Shown: one piece after another, positions 23,817 through 36,310 of the stretch
How the letters are laid out: every line of letters starts with the position of its first letter
How positions within the stretch are numbered: the first letter of the stretch is position 1
From: Planotetraspora mira
GTDB taxonomy: Bacteria; Actinomycetota; Actinomycetes; Streptosporangiales; Streptosporangiaceae
Reading direction: 5' to 3'
Length of the DNA stretch: 64,000 nucleotides
Assembly (NCBI RefSeq): GCF_016863275.1
Contig: NZ_BOOO01000010.1
Location: 1 to 64,000 of the forward strand
Notes under the pieces: model-generated
What the model was told of the DNA's origin: nothing
What the model saw: only the letters and a program-made list of their open reading frames with translations
The model's database searches: none
Translations under genes and position numbers: made by a program

Positions 23817-26389
23817 GCGTCGTCTCCTGCCCCGTTTTCCTCGATCTCCAGTGACTCGAGCTCTGTCGGCTCGGTCTCGGCCGATTCGAAGGACTCCGAC
23901 TCGATTTCATCCGAGTTGGCGTCCAAAGCCTCGGCATTGCGGGCAAGGGCGACGACGCTGTCCCCATCAGCGAGGTTCATCAGGCGCACCCCCATGGTCT
24001 GGCGGCCCGACTGCTTGATCTCGCCCGCACTGGTCCGGATCACCCCTCCGGCCGATGTGATGGCGAAGACCTCGTCCTCGGGCCTCACCATGACGGCTCC
24101 AACCAGCTTGCCACGGGCGCTGACGATCTTCGCTGTCAGCACCCCCTTGCCACCCCGTCCCTGCACGGGGTACTGGTCCGCGGGAGTGCGCTTGGCATAG
24201 CCGCCCTCCGTCGCGATGAGCACGTCATCACCGTGACTCACGACGTTCATCGCGAGGAGTTCGTCCCCGTCGAGGAAACGCATGCCGATGACACCACTGG
24301 TGGCGCGGCCCATCGGGCGAAGAGCGTCATCGGAGGCGGTGAAACGAATCGACTGCGCGTTCTTGGAAACGAGCAGCAGATCGTCCTCCTCCGACACGAG
24401 TCGTGCGGCGATCACCTCGTCATCTTCGCGCAAATTGATTGCGATGAGGCCACCAGATCGGGGCGAATCGTATTCAGACAGCCGTGTTTTCTTGACGAGG
24501 CCGCTTTGGGTCGCCAGTACGAGGTACGGCGCGACCTCGTAGTCCCGTAGATCGAGGATCTCCGCGACGTGCTCGTCGGGCTGCATGGCGAGCAGGTTGG
24601 CCAGGTGCTGTCCCCGCGCGTCGCGGCCCGAGTCCGGCAGTTCGTACGCCTTGACCCGGTAGACCCGCCCCTTGTTGGTGAAGGCCAGCAGCCAGTGGTG
24701 GGTCGTGGTCACGAAGAAGTGCTCGACGATGTCGTCCTGGCGGAGCTGGGCGCCGCGGACTCCCTTGCCGCCGCGCTTCTGCGCCCGGTAGAGGTCCATG
24801 TTGGTGCGCTTGGCGTAACCACCACGGGTGATCGTGACGACCATGTCCTCTTCGGCGATCAGGTCCTCGATGGACATGTCGCCTTCGTAGGCGATGATCT
24901 CCGTCTTACGGTCGTCGCCGAATCGGGCGAGGATCTCGCTGAGCTCGTCGGAGACGATCTGCCGCTGCCGGGGCTCGGAGGCGAGGATGTCCTGGTAGTC
25001 GGCGATCTGCGTCATCAGGCCGTCGTACTCGTCCTGGATCTGCTGCCGCTCCAGGGCGGCCAGCTTGCGCAGCTGCATGTCCAGGATGGCCTGCGCCTGG
25101 ATCTGGTCGATCTCCAGCAGGGTCATCAGGCCGCCCTGCGCCTCGGCCGCCGAGGGCGATCGGCGGATGAGGGCGATGACCTCGTCCATCCGGTCGAGCG
25201 CCTTGAGCAGTCCAAGCAGGATGTGGGCCCGCTCCTCGGCCTTGCGGAGCAGGAACCGGGTCCGCCGGACGACGACCTCGATCTGGTGCTCGATGTAGTA
25301 CTTGACGAACTGGTCGAGACGCAGCGTCCGCGGCACGCCGTCCACCAGGGCGATCATGTTGGCGCCGAAGGTGGTCTGCAGCTGGGTGTGCTTGTAGAGG
25401 TTATTGAGCACGACCTTGGCGACGGCGTCGCGCTTCAGCACGATCACCAGGCGCTGGCCGGTCCGGGAGGAGGTCTCGTCGCGGACGTCGGCGATGCCGG
25501 TGACCTTGCCGTCCTTGACCAGTTCGGCGATGGTGAGCGCGAGGTTGTCCGGGTTCACCTGGTACGGCAGGGCCGTGACGACCAGGCACTGCCGGCCCTT
25601 GGCGTCCTCCTCGACCTCGACGATCGCCCGCATCGTGATCGAGCCGCGCCCGGTGCGGTAGGCGTCGTCGATGCCGCGGCGGCCGACGATCAGCGCGCCC
25701 GTCGGGAAGTCGGGGCCCTTCACCCGGGCGATGAGCCCTTCGAGCAGTTCCTCGTCGGTCGCCTGGTAGTTCTCCAGCGCCCACTTGACGCCCTCGCCGA
25801 CCTCGCGGAGGTTGTGCGGCGGGATGTTGGTCGCCATCCCGACCGCGATGCCGGCGGCGCCGTTGACGAGCAGGTTCGGGAACCGCGACGGCAGGACGAT
25901 CGGCTCCTGCGACCGCCCGTCGTAGTTGGGCTGGAAGTCGACGGTGTCCTTTTCGATGTCCCGGAGCATCTCCATGGCGATCGGCGCGAGGCGGCACTCG
26001 GTGTACCGCATCGCGGCCGCCGGGTCGTTGCCCGGTGAGCCGAAGTTGCCCTGTCCGTCGACCAGCGGATAACGCAGCGACCAGGGCTGCGCGAGCCGTA
26101 CGACGGTGTCGTAGATCGACGCGTCACCATGCGGGTGGTAGGAGCCCATGACGTCACCGACGACGCGCGAGCACTTGAAGTAGCCGCGGTCGGGGCGGTA
26201 GCCACCGTCGAACATCGCGTACAGGACGCGCCGGTGCACGGGCTTGAGGCCGTCCCGGGCGTCCGGCAGCGCACGGGACACGATGACGGACATCGCGTAG
26301 TCCATGTAGCTGCGCTGCATCTCGGACTGGATGTCGACCGGTTCTACGCGATCGGCGGGCGGTCCCGGAGGCGTGTTCACTTCCGTCAC
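23813..26389 (-). CDS. gyrA: DNA gyrase subunit A
   Basis: This 858-residue subunit breaks and rejoins DNA strands. The catalytic Tyr is in AAMRYTE, within the breakage-reunion domain that begins [21 protein letters not shown]. The C-terminal six-bladed beta-pinwheel contains the GyrA box [10 protein letters not shown]. It follows gyrB by 15 bp. The quinolone-resistance-determining region reads [17 protein letters not shown], with Ala at the Ser83 position (E. coli numbering), as in mycobacteria. The acidic tail ([16 protein letters not shown]) is typical of actinobacteria. The GTG start has AAAGGA upstream. Confidence 0.97.
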   Translation of the reverse strand: MTEVNTPPGPPADRVEPVDIQSEMQRSYMDYAMSVIVSRALPDARDGLKPVHRRVLYAMFDGGYRPDRGYFKCSRVVGDVMGSYHPHGDASIYDTVVRLAQPWSLRYPLVDGQGNFGSPGNDPAAAMRYTECRLAPIAMEMLRDIEKDTVDFQPNYDGRSQEPIVLPSRFPNLLVNGAAGIAVGMATNIPPHNLREVGEGVKWALENYQATDEELLEGLIARVKGPDFPTGALIVGRRGIDDAYRTGRGSITMRAIVEVEEDAKGRQCLVVTALPYQVNPDNLALTIAELVKDGKVTGIADVRDETSSRTGQRLVIVLKRDAVAKVVLNNLYKHTQLQTTFGANMIALVDGVPRTLRLDQFVKYYIEHQIEVVVRRTRFLLRKAEERAHILLGLLKALDRMDEVIALIRRSPSAAEAQGGLMTLLEIDQIQAQAILDMQLRKLAALERQQIQDEYDGLMTQIADYQDILASEPRQRQIVSDELSEILARFGDDRKTEIIAYEGDMSIEDLIAEEDMVVTITRGGYAKRTNMDLYRAQKRGGKGVRGAQLRQDDIVEHFFVTTTHHWLLAFTNKGRVYRVKAYELPDSGRDARGQHLANLLAMQPDEHVAEILDLRDYEVAPYLVLATQSGLVKKTRLSEYDSPRSGGLIAINLREDDEVIAARLVSEEDDLLLVSKNAQSIRFTASDDALRPMGRATSGVIGMRFLDGDELLAMNVVSHGDDVLIATEGGYAKRTPADQYPVQGRGGKGVLTAKIVSARGKLVGAVMVRPEDEVFAITSAGGVIRTSAGEIKQSGRQTMGVRLMNLADGDSVVALARNAEALDANSDEIESESFESAETEPTELESLEIEENGAGDDA

Positions 26390-26404
26390 GGAAAAGTCCT
26401 TTTG

Positions 26405-28683
<2,279 letters not shown>

Positions 28684-29208
28684 TCACCCGTAACTGTCTC
28701 CGGGGCCCTGGCTGCCGTGGACCCGCAGACCGCCCGTCGGACGCGGCCCCACGTTCGGGCCGTGCACCTTCACGCGCGTGACCGTGCCGTCGCCCAGCTC
28801 CTCGTTCAGCCTTCTGACCAGCGTAGACGCTAAAAGGCGCACCTGCGTGGCCCAAGCGGTCGAGTCCGCGGCCACGACGACCTCACCGTCCGCGAAGGTC
28901 TCCGGGGTGGTGTGGCCGGCCAGTTCGGGCCCGACGATCTCCCGCCAGCGGCCGAAGACGCCGCCGATGGCCGCAGGCTGCTCCCAGCCGCGGTCGGCCA
29001 GCAGGTCCCGGATGGCACGGCCGAAGAGCTGGGGATCGCCGGCGTCCCGCTTCGGCCCGCCCTTGCGGCGGCGTGGTTCCGACCGGGGGAGCTGTCCGCG
29101 TTTCACGGCGTCGGCCTTGGCCTGCGCCAGCTTCTCGCGGGCCATCGCGGCGCCCTTGGCCGCGGTCCCCTCCGGGGACTGGTCCCCACCTGTGGATTCA
29201 GCGGACAC
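28684..29208 (-). CDS. DciA-like (DUF721) protein
   Basis: This 174-residue protein has a DUF721/DciA domain in its centre ([52 protein letters not shown], abbreviated here by its hallmark WREIVGPxLAxHTxPE) followed by [18 protein letters not shown]. The N-terminal ~60 residues are basic and disordered. DciA is the ancestral loader/operator of the replicative helicase DnaB in bacteria lacking DnaC, consistent with its place beside recF and gyrB. The gene overlaps recF by 11 bp. Confidence 0.85.
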   Translation of the reverse strand: MSAESTGGDQSPEGTAAKGAAMAREKLAQAKADAVKRGQLPRSEPRRRKGGPKRDAGDPQLFGRAIRDLLADRGWEQPAAIGGVFGRWREIVGPELAGHTTPETFADGEVVVAADSTAWATQVRLLASTLVRRLNEELGDGTVTRVKVHGPNVGPRPTGGLRVHGSQGPGDSYG

Positions 29209-30409
29209 GCAGCACGCTCCCTTCGGTCACGTCGAATCGGGACCCCGCGAGCTGGGCCGGAACGTCGTCCGGCACCGCGGCCGTGATGAGGACCTGCTCG
29301 GCCGGGGCGACGATGTCGGTCAGCCGCCTGCGCCGCTGGTCGTCGAGTTCGGCGAAGACGTCGTCCAGGATCAGCACCGGGTCGCCGCCGTCGGAGCGCA
29401 GAAGGTCGTAGGCCGCCAGCCGCAGGGCCAGGGCGAACGACCATGATTCCCCGTGGCTCGCGTAGCCGCGTGCCGGCAGGTCGCCGAGGGTCAGCAGCAG
29501 GTCGTCGCGATGCGGCCCCACCAGGGTGACGCCTCGGTCCAGTTCAGCTTGGCGCACCTCGGCCAGGCCCGCCCGGAGGCGCTCAGCCAGATCTTCGCGG
29601 TTTGTCCCCAGAACGCTGACATCTGTGGACAACTTATCGTCGGCCTGGTCCTCGCCTGCCGAACTCCGGTATTCCAGGCCCGCCGGCGCGGAGGTCGGCG
29701 CGAGAGTGGCATAGGCCTTGGCGGCCAGTGGCCGCAGCGCGTCGACCAGGTCGAGCCGTCCGGCCAGGAGTTCGGCGCCGTGCCGTACGAGATGGGAGTC
29801 CCACACCTCGAGCGTGCTCATGACGTCCCCGGCCCCGGCGGCCGCGAAGGCGGCGTCGTCGTCCTGCTTGCGGGACCCGCGCCGCCGGCCGGTCTTGGTG
29901 GTCGCCGCCGTGCGCAACAGGGCGTTGCGCTGCTTGAGGACCCGGTCGTAGTCGGCGCGGACCCCGGCGAATCTGGGGGCGCGGGCGACCAGCAGGTCAT
30001 CGAGGAACTTGCGGCGCTCCGACGGATCCCCCTTGGACAGGGCGAGGTCCTCCGGCGCGAAGAGCACCGTCCGCAGGAGGCCGAGGGCCTCGCGCGGCCG
30101 CGGAACGGGGGAGCGGTTGACCCTCGCGCGGTTGGCGCGGCCGGGGTTGATCTCCAACTCGATCAGCGCCCGGCGGTCGTCCTTGACGACCACCGACCGG
30201 ATGATCGCCCGTTGCGCGCCCTGCCGTACGAGCGGGGCGTCCGTCGCGACGCGATGGCTGGAATGCGTCGCGAGGTAACCCACGGCTTCGACGAGGTTGG
30301 TCTTCCCCTGCCCGTTGGGCCCGACGAAGGCCGTGGCCCCGGGCTCGAGATCGAGCTCGACCGCGGGGTACGACCGGAAGTCGGTGAGGGAGAGGCTGGC
30401 CACATGCAC
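29198..30409 (-). CDS. recF: DNA replication and repair protein RecF
   Basis: This 403-residue SMC-like ATPase has Walker [10 protein letters not shown], a signature motif upstream of Walker B ([22 protein letters not shown]) and the N-terminal [12 protein letters not shown]. It binds DNA gaps and helps load RecA with RecO and RecR. Length and motifs are standard. An inserted basic segment ([14 protein letters not shown]) sits near residue 165, as in many actinobacterial RecF proteins. It overlaps the dciA start by 11 bp. Confidence 0.95.
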   Translation of the reverse strand: MHVASLSLTDFRSYPAVELDLEPGATAFVGPNGQGKTNLVEAVGYLATHSSHRVATDAPLVRQGAQRAIIRSVVVKDDRRALIELEINPGRANRARVNRSPVPRPREALGLLRTVLFAPEDLALSKGDPSERRKFLDDLLVARAPRFAGVRADYDRVLKQRNALLRTAATTKTGRRRGSRKQDDDAAFAAAGAGDVMSTLEVWDSHLVRHGAELLAGRLDLVDALRPLAAKAYATLAPTSAPAGLEYRSSAGEDQADDKLSTDVSVLGTNREDLAERLRAGLAEVRQAELDRGVTLVGPHRDDLLLTLGDLPARGYASHGESWSFALALRLAAYDLLRSDGGDPVLILDDVFAELDDQRRRRLTDIVAPAEQVLITAAVPDDVPAQLAGSRFDVTEGSVLRVR

Positions 30410-30488
30410 GCCGCAAGGCTACTAACGCCCGGACGCCCGCGTCGTACGGCGGACGCGTTCAGTCAGTTCCCGTCGATCAGAACACGGT

Positions 30489-31433
30489 TCAGTGCTGGAC
30501 TTCGCGGGGCGGCGCGACGTCGGCGCCGGGGGCGTCCGCACCCTTGCCCGTCTGGCCTTCCACCGAGGCGACCGCGTGCCCGCCGAACTGGTTGCGCAGC
30601 GCCGCGATCATCTTCATCGAGGGGGAATCGGCCTGGCGCGAGGTGAAACGCGCGTAGAGGGCTGCCGTGATCGCCGGCAGCGGCACCGCGTGATCCACAG
30701 CCGCCTGCACCGTCCACCGGCCCTCGCCGGAGTCCTCGGCATACCCCTTGAGCTCGGACAGGTCGGGGTCCTGCTCCAGAGCCCGCACCATCAGGTCGAG
30801 CAGCCAGGAGCGGATGACCGTGCCGTGGCGCCAGCTCGCGAACGCACCGGGGACGTCCGTGACGACGTCACTGGCCTCCAGCAGTTCCCAGCCCTCGGCG
30901 AAGGCCTGCATCATGCCGTACTCGATGCCGTTGTGGACCATCTTCGCGAAGTGACCGGCGCCGACCGGTCCGGCGTGGACGAAGCCGTCCTGTCCTCCGG
31001 GCCGGAGGGTGGTGAAGATCGGGTCGAGCCGACGCACGTCCTCGGCCGTACCCCCGACCATCAGGGCGTAGCCGTTCTCGAGCCCCCAGATGCCGCCGCT
31101 GACCCCGACGTCGACGAAGCCGACGCCCTTCTCGGCGAGGTCGGCGGCGTGCACCTGGTCGTCCTTGTAGTGCGAGTTGCCCCCGTCGACGATCAGGTCA
31201 CCGGGGGAGAGCAGGTCACGCAGTTGGCTGATCGTGGCCTGGGTGGGCTCGCCGGCGGGCACCATCACCCACACGGCACGGGGCGCCTCGAGCCTCTCGA
31301 CGAGGTCGGCCAGACTGCCGACGTCGCTGACGGCGGGATCGCGGTCGTATCCGACCACGTCATGACCGCCGCGGCGAAGCCGCTCGGCCATGTTCCCGCC
31401 CATCTTGCCGAGACCGATCATGCCGATCTGCAT
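30489..31433 (-). CDS. gnd: 6-phosphogluconate dehydrogenase (decarboxylating), short type
   Basis: This 314-residue protein belongs to the short GndZ/YqeC-like class, which is often NAD-dependent. The nucleotide loop is GMIGLGKMGGNMA, the catalytic Lys is in FAKMVHNGIEY, and VDGGNSHYKDD lines the substrate pocket. It oxidises 6-phosphogluconate to ribulose 5-phosphate and CO2. It sits between dnaN and recF, a known actinobacterial arrangement. The ATG at 31433 is chosen because AGGGG lies 8 bp upstream. Confidence 0.92.
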   Translation of the reverse strand: MQIGMIGLGKMGGNMAERLRRGGHDVVGYDRDPAVSDVGSLADLVERLEAPRAVWVMVPAGEPTQATISQLRDLLSPGDLIVDGGNSHYKDDQVHAADLAEKGVGFVDVGVSGGIWGLENGYALMVGGTAEDVRRLDPIFTTLRPGGQDGFVHAGPVGAGHFAKMVHNGIEYGMMQAFAEGWELLEASDVVTDVPGAFASWRHGTVIRSWLLDLMVRALEQDPDLSELKGYAEDSGEGRWTVQAAVDHAVPLPAITAALYARFTSRQADSPSMKMIAALRNQFGGHAVASVEGQTGKGADAPGADVAPPREVQH

Positions 31434-31525
31434 GTGAGCCACCCCTTAGCCTCCGGATCCACCGCGAGGCACGCCTACCCGTGTGCGGGCCCTCAAATCG
31501 GCCCCGGTAGATGGTACGCCCCGGG

Positions 31526-32665
31526 TCAGCTGGACAAGCGGATGGGCATGATGAGGTAGCGATAGTCCTGGATTTCCCCGTCATCCACAGGCTTTCCGCC
31601 TGTGAGGATGGCGGGCTTGGTGGATGTCGTGAACTGCAGACGCGCCACGTCGGAGTCGATCGCGCCGAGCCCTTCCAGCAGGAACTGGTGGTTGAAGGCG
31701 ATGTTGATCTCCTCGCCGTCGAACTCGACGGGCAGAGCCTCCACCGCCTGGGCCTCGTCGCCGCTGCCGGCCTCCAGGATGACCTCGTCGCCGCGGAAGG
31801 CCAGCCGTACGGGGGTGTTGCGCTCGGCCACCAGCGCGACGCGCTTGACGGCCTCCACGAACGCGGCTGTGGACAAGTCCGCGTGAGCGGAGAACTGCGT
31901 CGGAAGCAGCGAGCGGTACTTGGGGAACTCGGGGTCGAGAAGCCGCGTCGTGGTCCGCCGCCCGGAACTGGAGAAGCCGATCATCCCCTCGCCGGTGCCG
32001 CCCGCGGAGCTGAGCGCGATCTCGACCTGAGCCCCGGTGGCGCCCAGCGCCTTGGCCGTGTCGGCCAGGGTCCTGCCGGGGACCATGGCGATCGCCTGGA
32101 AGTCGGGCTGCTCCGGCTGCCACTTCAGTTCACGTACGGCCAGGCGATACCGGTCGGTGGCCGCGAGGGTGACCGTGTCGCCCTCGATCTCCATCCGGAC
32201 GCCGGTGAGCATCGGCAGGGTGTCGTCCTTGCCCGCGGCGACGGCGACCTGGCCGACGGCGGAGGCGAAGACGTCGCTGCCGATCCGGCCGGCCGCGGGC
32301 GGCATCGCGGGGAGGGACGGGTAGTCCTCCACCGGCATGGTCAGCAGCGTGAACCGCGCGCTTCCACAGGTGACGACCGCCTTGGCGCCGTCGACGACGA
32401 AGTCGACCGGCTGAGCGGGCAGCGCCCGGGTGATCTCGGCGAGGAGCTTGCCCGACACGAGGACCACACCGGCTTCGCCGACCTGGGGGTCGAGGGTCAC
32501 CTCCGCCGACACCTCGTAGTCGAAGCCGGAGAGCTTGAGTTGGCCCTCCTGTGTGACTTCGAGCCTCATGCCCGCCAGCACCGGCACCGAGGGCCGGGCC
32601 GGAAGGCTGCGTGCGGTCCACGCCACGGCTTCGGCGAGCACGTCGCGATCGATCCGGAACATCAC
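31526..32665 (-). CDS. dnaN: DNA polymerase III beta sliding clamp
   Basis: This 379-residue clamp has three repeated domains, starting MMFRIDRDVLAEAVAWTARSLP and ending YLIMPIRLSS, where the clamp-binding pocket residues lie. It encircles DNA as a dimer and tethers polymerase and repair partners. It faces oriC on its upstream side. Confidence 0.97.
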   Translation of the reverse strand: MMFRIDRDVLAEAVAWTARSLPARPSVPVLAGMRLEVTQEGQLKLSGFDYEVSAEVTLDPQVGEAGVVLVSGKLLAEITRALPAQPVDFVVDGAKAVVTCGSARFTLLTMPVEDYPSLPAMPPAAGRIGSDVFASAVGQVAVAAGKDDTLPMLTGVRMEIEGDTVTLAATDRYRLAVRELKWQPEQPDFQAIAMVPGRTLADTAKALGATGAQVEIALSSAGGTGEGMIGFSSSGRRTTTRLLDPEFPKYRSLLPTQFSAHADLSTAAFVEAVKRVALVAERNTPVRLAFRGDEVILEAGSGDEAQAVEALPVEFDGEEINIAFNHQFLLEGLGAIDSDVARLQFTTSTKPAILTGGKPVDDGEIQDYRYLIMPIRLSS

Positions 32666-33191
32666 GGGGATCAGCCTCCTGGATTTCGCTGCATCGTCAA
32701 GTGTGCACTCTCTGAGCCCTTGGCTCCTCCAGAACCCCTTCTATGGTTCTTGAGTTCTTAGGAGAGAGATATATAGGTCTTCTCATTAGGGGCCGTGGAT
32801 ATGTGGATGTCGAGCATGTTCGCAGGTCAGGACCAAGGTTTAATCCACTGCGGGTGTGGGCGAGAGGTGCATGTGAACCGTGTTGCTGTGGGGAACGGCT
32901 GCTTCCCCACAGCGGTTCCCCAGTCTCGGGCCCCTTCATCCACGAGTTACCCACGAGGTTTCCACCGGTTGTCCACGGGGTAGAAGGCGCCGCCGCGGGG
33001 GCCTGGACCGGTCGCGCACAGGGCGTCCCCAAGTCGTCCACGAGTAGTCCCCAGGCCATCCCCAGGATTTCCCCACATCCGTCCCCCACCTCTTAATGGT
33101 GCATTTCGGGTAACCAACGGGCTGGTGACGCCCAGAAGGCTTCACGGGTGTGTGCGGGGTTTGATCCACAGCGATATCCACAGGCTGTGCA
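32666..33191. other. Origin of replication (oriC) with DnaA-box cluster
   Basis: The dnaN-dnaA intergenic region (526 bp) contains many DnaA-box-like sites. Close to the actinomycete consensus TTGTCCACA are TTGTCCACG (32969-32977) and TCGTCCACG (33034-33042). Related sites are ATATCCACA (33174-33182), TGATCCACA (33162-33170), TTCCCCACA (32903-32911, 33069-33077 and reversed 32887-32895), TTACCCACG (32947-32955) and TGTGGATGT (32802-32810). An AT-richer stretch (32750-32790) containing GATATATAGG could unwind. In streptomycetes oriC lies between dnaA and dnaN, matching this position. That replication starts here is inferred. Confidence 0.88.
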
Positions 33192-34811
33192 TCACGCGTT
33201 GCGTGCGCGCTGCTTGACCCGGGTCGTGAGCTCGTTGACCTGGTTGTACATCGAGCGCCGTTCCGCCATGAGCGACCGGATCTTGCGCTCCGCGTGCATC
33301 ACCGTGGTGTGGTCGCGGCCGCCGAACTGCTGCCCGATCTTCGGGAGGGACAGGTCGGTGAGCTCACGGGCCAGGTACATGGCGATCTGCCGGGCGGTGA
33401 CTAAGGCACGCGACCGGGAGCTGCCGCACAGATCGTCGAGCGAGACCCCGAAGTACTCGGCCGTCGTCGACATGATGAGGGAGATCGTGATCTCGGGGCT
33501 GGCGTCCTCGCTGATCAGGTCCTTGAGGACGACCTCGGCCAGCTGGATGTCCACAGACTGCCGGTTGAGACTGGCGAACGCGGTGACCCGGATGAGTGCG
33601 CCCTCCAACTCGCGGATGTTGGTGGCGATGCGGCTGGCGATGTACTCGAGCACGTCGGGAGGCGCGGCCAGTCCTTCCTGGATGGCCTTCTTCCTGAGGA
33701 TCGCGATGCGGGTCTCCAGCTCGGGCGGCTGCACATCGGTGATCAGGCCCCACTCGAAGCGGTTGCGGAGCCGGTCCTCCAGCGTGACGAGCTGTTTGGG
33801 CGCCCGGTCACTGGAGATGACGATCTGCTTGCTGGCGTTGTGGAGGGTGTTGAACGTGTGGAAGAACTCTTCCTGCGTCTGTTCCTTGCCCTCCAGGAAC
33901 TGGATGTCGTCCACCAGCAGGATGTCGACCGCTCTATACCGCGAGCGGAAGCCGTCGGCCTTGTGGTCGCGGATCGAGTTGATGAAGTCGTTGGTGAACT
34001 CCTCGGAGCTCACGTATCTCACCCGGGCGCCGTCATAGAGGCTCTGGGCGTAGTGGCCGATCGCGTGCAGCAGGTGAGTCTTGCCCAGCCCGGAGTCTCC
34101 GTAGATGAACAACGGGTTGTACGCCTTGGCCGGCGTCTCCGCGACGGCGACCGCCGCCGCGTGGGCGAACCGGTTGCTCGCGCCGATGACGAAGGTCTCG
34201 AAGGTGTACTTCGCGTTGAGCCGAGCCGGCTCGCTGGTGGTCCGCGCGCCTCGGCTGTCCCACCGGTTCTGCACGGGCTCGGGCTTCGGCGCCGGAGGCG
34301 GCTCGGGGGAGTAGACGGGGGTCGGCTGTGGATACTGCTGCGACCCGTACGGCTCCTCCACGGGCGACGGGCCGTCCTGGCCGAAGGAGGGGAAGCCCTG
34401 CTGCTGTGGACGGTGTTGTGGATAGTCGGTGGACGGGCTGAGCGGCTCGGGCCGGTGTTGCCTGCCGTAGCCGGGCTGCGGCTGTCCACCGTGGGGATAA
34501 CCCTGATCCTGCGGCTGGGGATAGACGTCGTGCTGGGCTCCCGCGGAGGAGGTCGCACCGGGATCGACCATGACGGCGATCCGCACCGGGCGGCCGAACT
34601 CCTGGGAAAGCGCGTGCGCGATCAGCGGCCGCAACCGGACCTCGAGGACTTCCTTCGCGAAATCGTTGGGAGCGGCCAGGAGAATCGTGTCGTTGATGAG
34701 CCCGGACGGCTGGGTCATCTGGAGGAACGCGCGCTGTTGTCCCGAAACGCCCTCGTCAAGAAGGGTTCCGAGCGCCCGAGACCATACCGCGTTGAGGTCG
34801 ACGCCTTCCAT
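33192..34811 (-). CDS. dnaA: Chromosomal replication initiator DnaA
   Basis: This 539-residue AAA+ initiator has domain I at the N-terminus, a long Pro/Gln-rich domain II (residues ~95-190) typical of actinomycetes, and domain III with Walker [11 protein letters not shown] and Walker [10 protein letters not shown]. Domain IV carries the DNA-binding signature [15 protein letters not shown]. It binds boxes in the adjacent oriC, melts DNA and recruits the helicase. Upstream sequence also contains boxes (perfect TTGTCCACA at 35038-35046), consistent with autoregulation. Confidence 0.98.
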   Translation of the reverse strand: MEGVDLNAVWSRALGTLLDEGVSGQQRAFLQMTQPSGLINDTILLAAPNDFAKEVLEVRLRPLIAHALSQEFGRPVRIAVMVDPGATSSAGAQHDVYPQPQDQGYPHGGQPQPGYGRQHRPEPLSPSTDYPQHRPQQQGFPSFGQDGPSPVEEPYGSQQYPQPTPVYSPEPPPAPKPEPVQNRWDSRGARTTSEPARLNAKYTFETFVIGASNRFAHAAAVAVAETPAKAYNPLFIYGDSGLGKTHLLHAIGHYAQSLYDGARVRYVSSEEFTNDFINSIRDHKADGFRSRYRAVDILLVDDIQFLEGKEQTQEEFFHTFNTLHNASKQIVISSDRAPKQLVTLEDRLRNRFEWGLITDVQPPELETRIAILRKKAIQEGLAAPPDVLEYIASRIATNIRELEGALIRVTAFASLNRQSVDIQLAEVVLKDLISEDASPEITISLIMSTTAEYFGVSLDDLCGSSRSRALVTARQIAMYLARELTDLSLPKIGQQFGGRDHTTVMHAERKIRSLMAERRSMYNQVNELTTRVKQRARNA

Positions 34812-35399
34812 GGCTCCGCCCCTCCCTCCCTTGCGCGGCCCCCGCTCGCACGCCGCGATTCGTTTCCACTTCAGCCCGGCCCGGGATGACCCGGCGGTGT
34901 TCAGCCCCCGTTAGCTGATCCACATGAGATCCACATGTTGTGCACAGTCGGTGCGATGTTTCCCGGGCGCATTCACGGTGACAGAGGGAAAGGCCGGAGG
35001 GTTGACAGTAGCGGTGGAGCAACATGCGTTCAAGACGTTGTCCACAAGCCTAGTGGGCTGTGGACGCCCGCCGTACGCGCTTGTTCCTTCCGGTGCGTCG
35101 GGGCGTCCCGCGCACTCGCCGGGGGAGGTCACGGGGTACCGTCCGGGGGCCGGGGTGGCCTGCGGGGCCACTTGATCGTCATGCTTGGGGACGCGCTCAC
35201 GGATTAGGCGGACGACGGTCCGAGGGCGATAGAGTGGCTGGTCGGGTTTGACCTGGCGTGGGGTCGGCCCGTAACGTATGCCGGTCGGCTAATCACGCGA
35301 CGGCTATTTCGCATGCCCACGCAGCTGACGAGCCGTAACCTTGGAATGTCCCGCGCCCGCAAACTTTGCGTGCGTATCTGAAGTCTTGGGAGCCCACTC
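34812..35399. promoter_or_regulatory. dnaA-rpmH divergent intergenic region
   Basis: This 588-bp region between divergent dnaA and rpmH holds a perfect actinomycete DnaA box TTGTCCACA (35038-35046), a reverse box TGTGGACGC (35059-35067) and ATCCACATG repeats near 34918-34940, suggesting DnaA autoregulation. A good rpmH promoter is visible: -35 TTGACC (35248-35253), 18-bp spacer, -10 TAACGT (35272-35277). Open frames in this region lack family or ribosome-binding support. Confidence 0.6.
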
Positions 35400-35537
35400 G
35401 TGAGCAAGCGTACTTACCAGCCGAACAACCGTCGCCGCGCGAAGACCCACGGCTTCCGGCTGCGCATGCGCACCCGCGCGGGCCGTGCGATCCTGGCCAG
35501 CCGGCGCCGTAAGGGTCGCGCCGAGCTGACCGTCTGA
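35400..35537 (+). CDS. rpmH: 50S ribosomal protein L34
   Basis: A 45-codon gene starts with GTG and begins [20 protein letters not shown]. It continues with [19 protein letters not shown] and ends ELTV, the full L34 signature. GGGAG lies 8 bp upstream of the start. It is first in the rpmH-rnpA-yidD-yidC cluster conserved across bacteria. Confidence 0.98.
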   Translation: MSKRTYQPNNRRRAKTHGFRLRMRTRAGRAILASRRRKGRAELTV

Positions 35538-35608
35538 CGACGAGAAGCCCGCCGTCGCCCGCCGTCTGTTCCGTCGGCGGGCGACAGCCGTACCTAGAGG
35601 AACACGCG

Positions 35609-35986
35609 GTGCTGCCGTCCGAGTCGCGGATGCGACGAGGTGACCAATTCGCCGACGCGATACGCCGCGGGCGACGCGCCGGTCGTCCCATGCTGGTCGC
35701 ACATTTTTCCGTGCGCGAAACCGATGAACCACCGGTGGTGGGTTTCGTCGTGAGCAAGGCGGTCGGGGGTGCGGTGATCAGAAACCAGGTCAAGCGCAGG
35801 CTCAGACACCTCATGCGGGACCGTGTAGTGCGGCTCCCTAGAGGTAGCCTGCTTGTGGTACGCGCCAATCCACCGGCCGCGTCCGCGCGAAGCGAGAATC
35901 TGGCCGCCGAACTCGACGTCGCGCTGGATCGTTTACTCCGGCGGAGGGGGTCCGAGCCCCGGACCCTGACGGATGGACGGTCATGA
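35609..35986 (+). CDS. rnpA: Ribonuclease P protein component
   Basis: This 125-residue basic protein has the RNR motif [16 protein letters not shown], and [23 protein letters not shown] begins the fold. It assists the RNase P RNA in maturing tRNA 5' ends. The GTG start follows AGAGGAA. The stop overlaps the yidD start by 4 bp. Confidence 0.96.
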   Translation: MLPSESRMRRGDQFADAIRRGRRAGRPMLVAHFSVRETDEPPVVGFVVSKAVGGAVIRNQVKRRLRHLMRDRVVRLPRGSLLVVRANPPAASARSENLAAELDVALDRLLRRRGSEPRTLTDGRS

Positions 35987-36306
35987 CAGCGGAGCAGCCG
36001 ATTCCGGAGTCCGGAATCGCGGTGACGGACCCCCGGCCGGTAGACCCGGCGGGCCCGGTCGCTCGGGTTCTGGTTGTCCCGATCCGGTTCTACAGGGCCT
36101 TCATCAGCCCGATGCTCGGCCCGCGATGCCGGTTCGAGCCGTCTTGCAGCGCCTACGGCCTCGAGGCGATCACCGTTCACGGGGCACTACGCGGGGTATG
36201 GCTGACCGTTAGGCGTATCGGGCGGTGCCACCCGTTCCATCCTGGAGGTTTCGACCCGGTGCCCCCACCCCGAGTCCGGTCTCACGACGAAACGCAAGGG
36301 AGCTAG
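35983..36306 (+). CDS. yidD: Membrane protein insertion efficiency factor YidD
   Basis: This 107-residue protein has the YidD core [29 protein letters not shown] and [15 protein letters not shown], with conserved Cys residues. The N-terminal ~28 residues are an actinobacterial extension. It associates with the inner membrane and helps YidC insert proteins. It overlaps rnpA by 4 bp and lies 4 bp before yidC. Confidence 0.95.
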   Translation: MTAEQPIPESGIAVTDPRPVDPAGPVARVLVVPIRFYRAFISPMLGPRCRFEPSCSAYGLEAITVHGALRGVWLTVRRIGRCHPFHPGGFDPVPPPRVRSHDETQGS

Positions 36307-36310
36307 CTCG

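Noticed and set aside
34924-35251. Several plus-strand ORFs between dnaA and rpmH
   Set aside because: They cover DnaA boxes and promoter sequence, with no ribosome-binding site or recognisable family.
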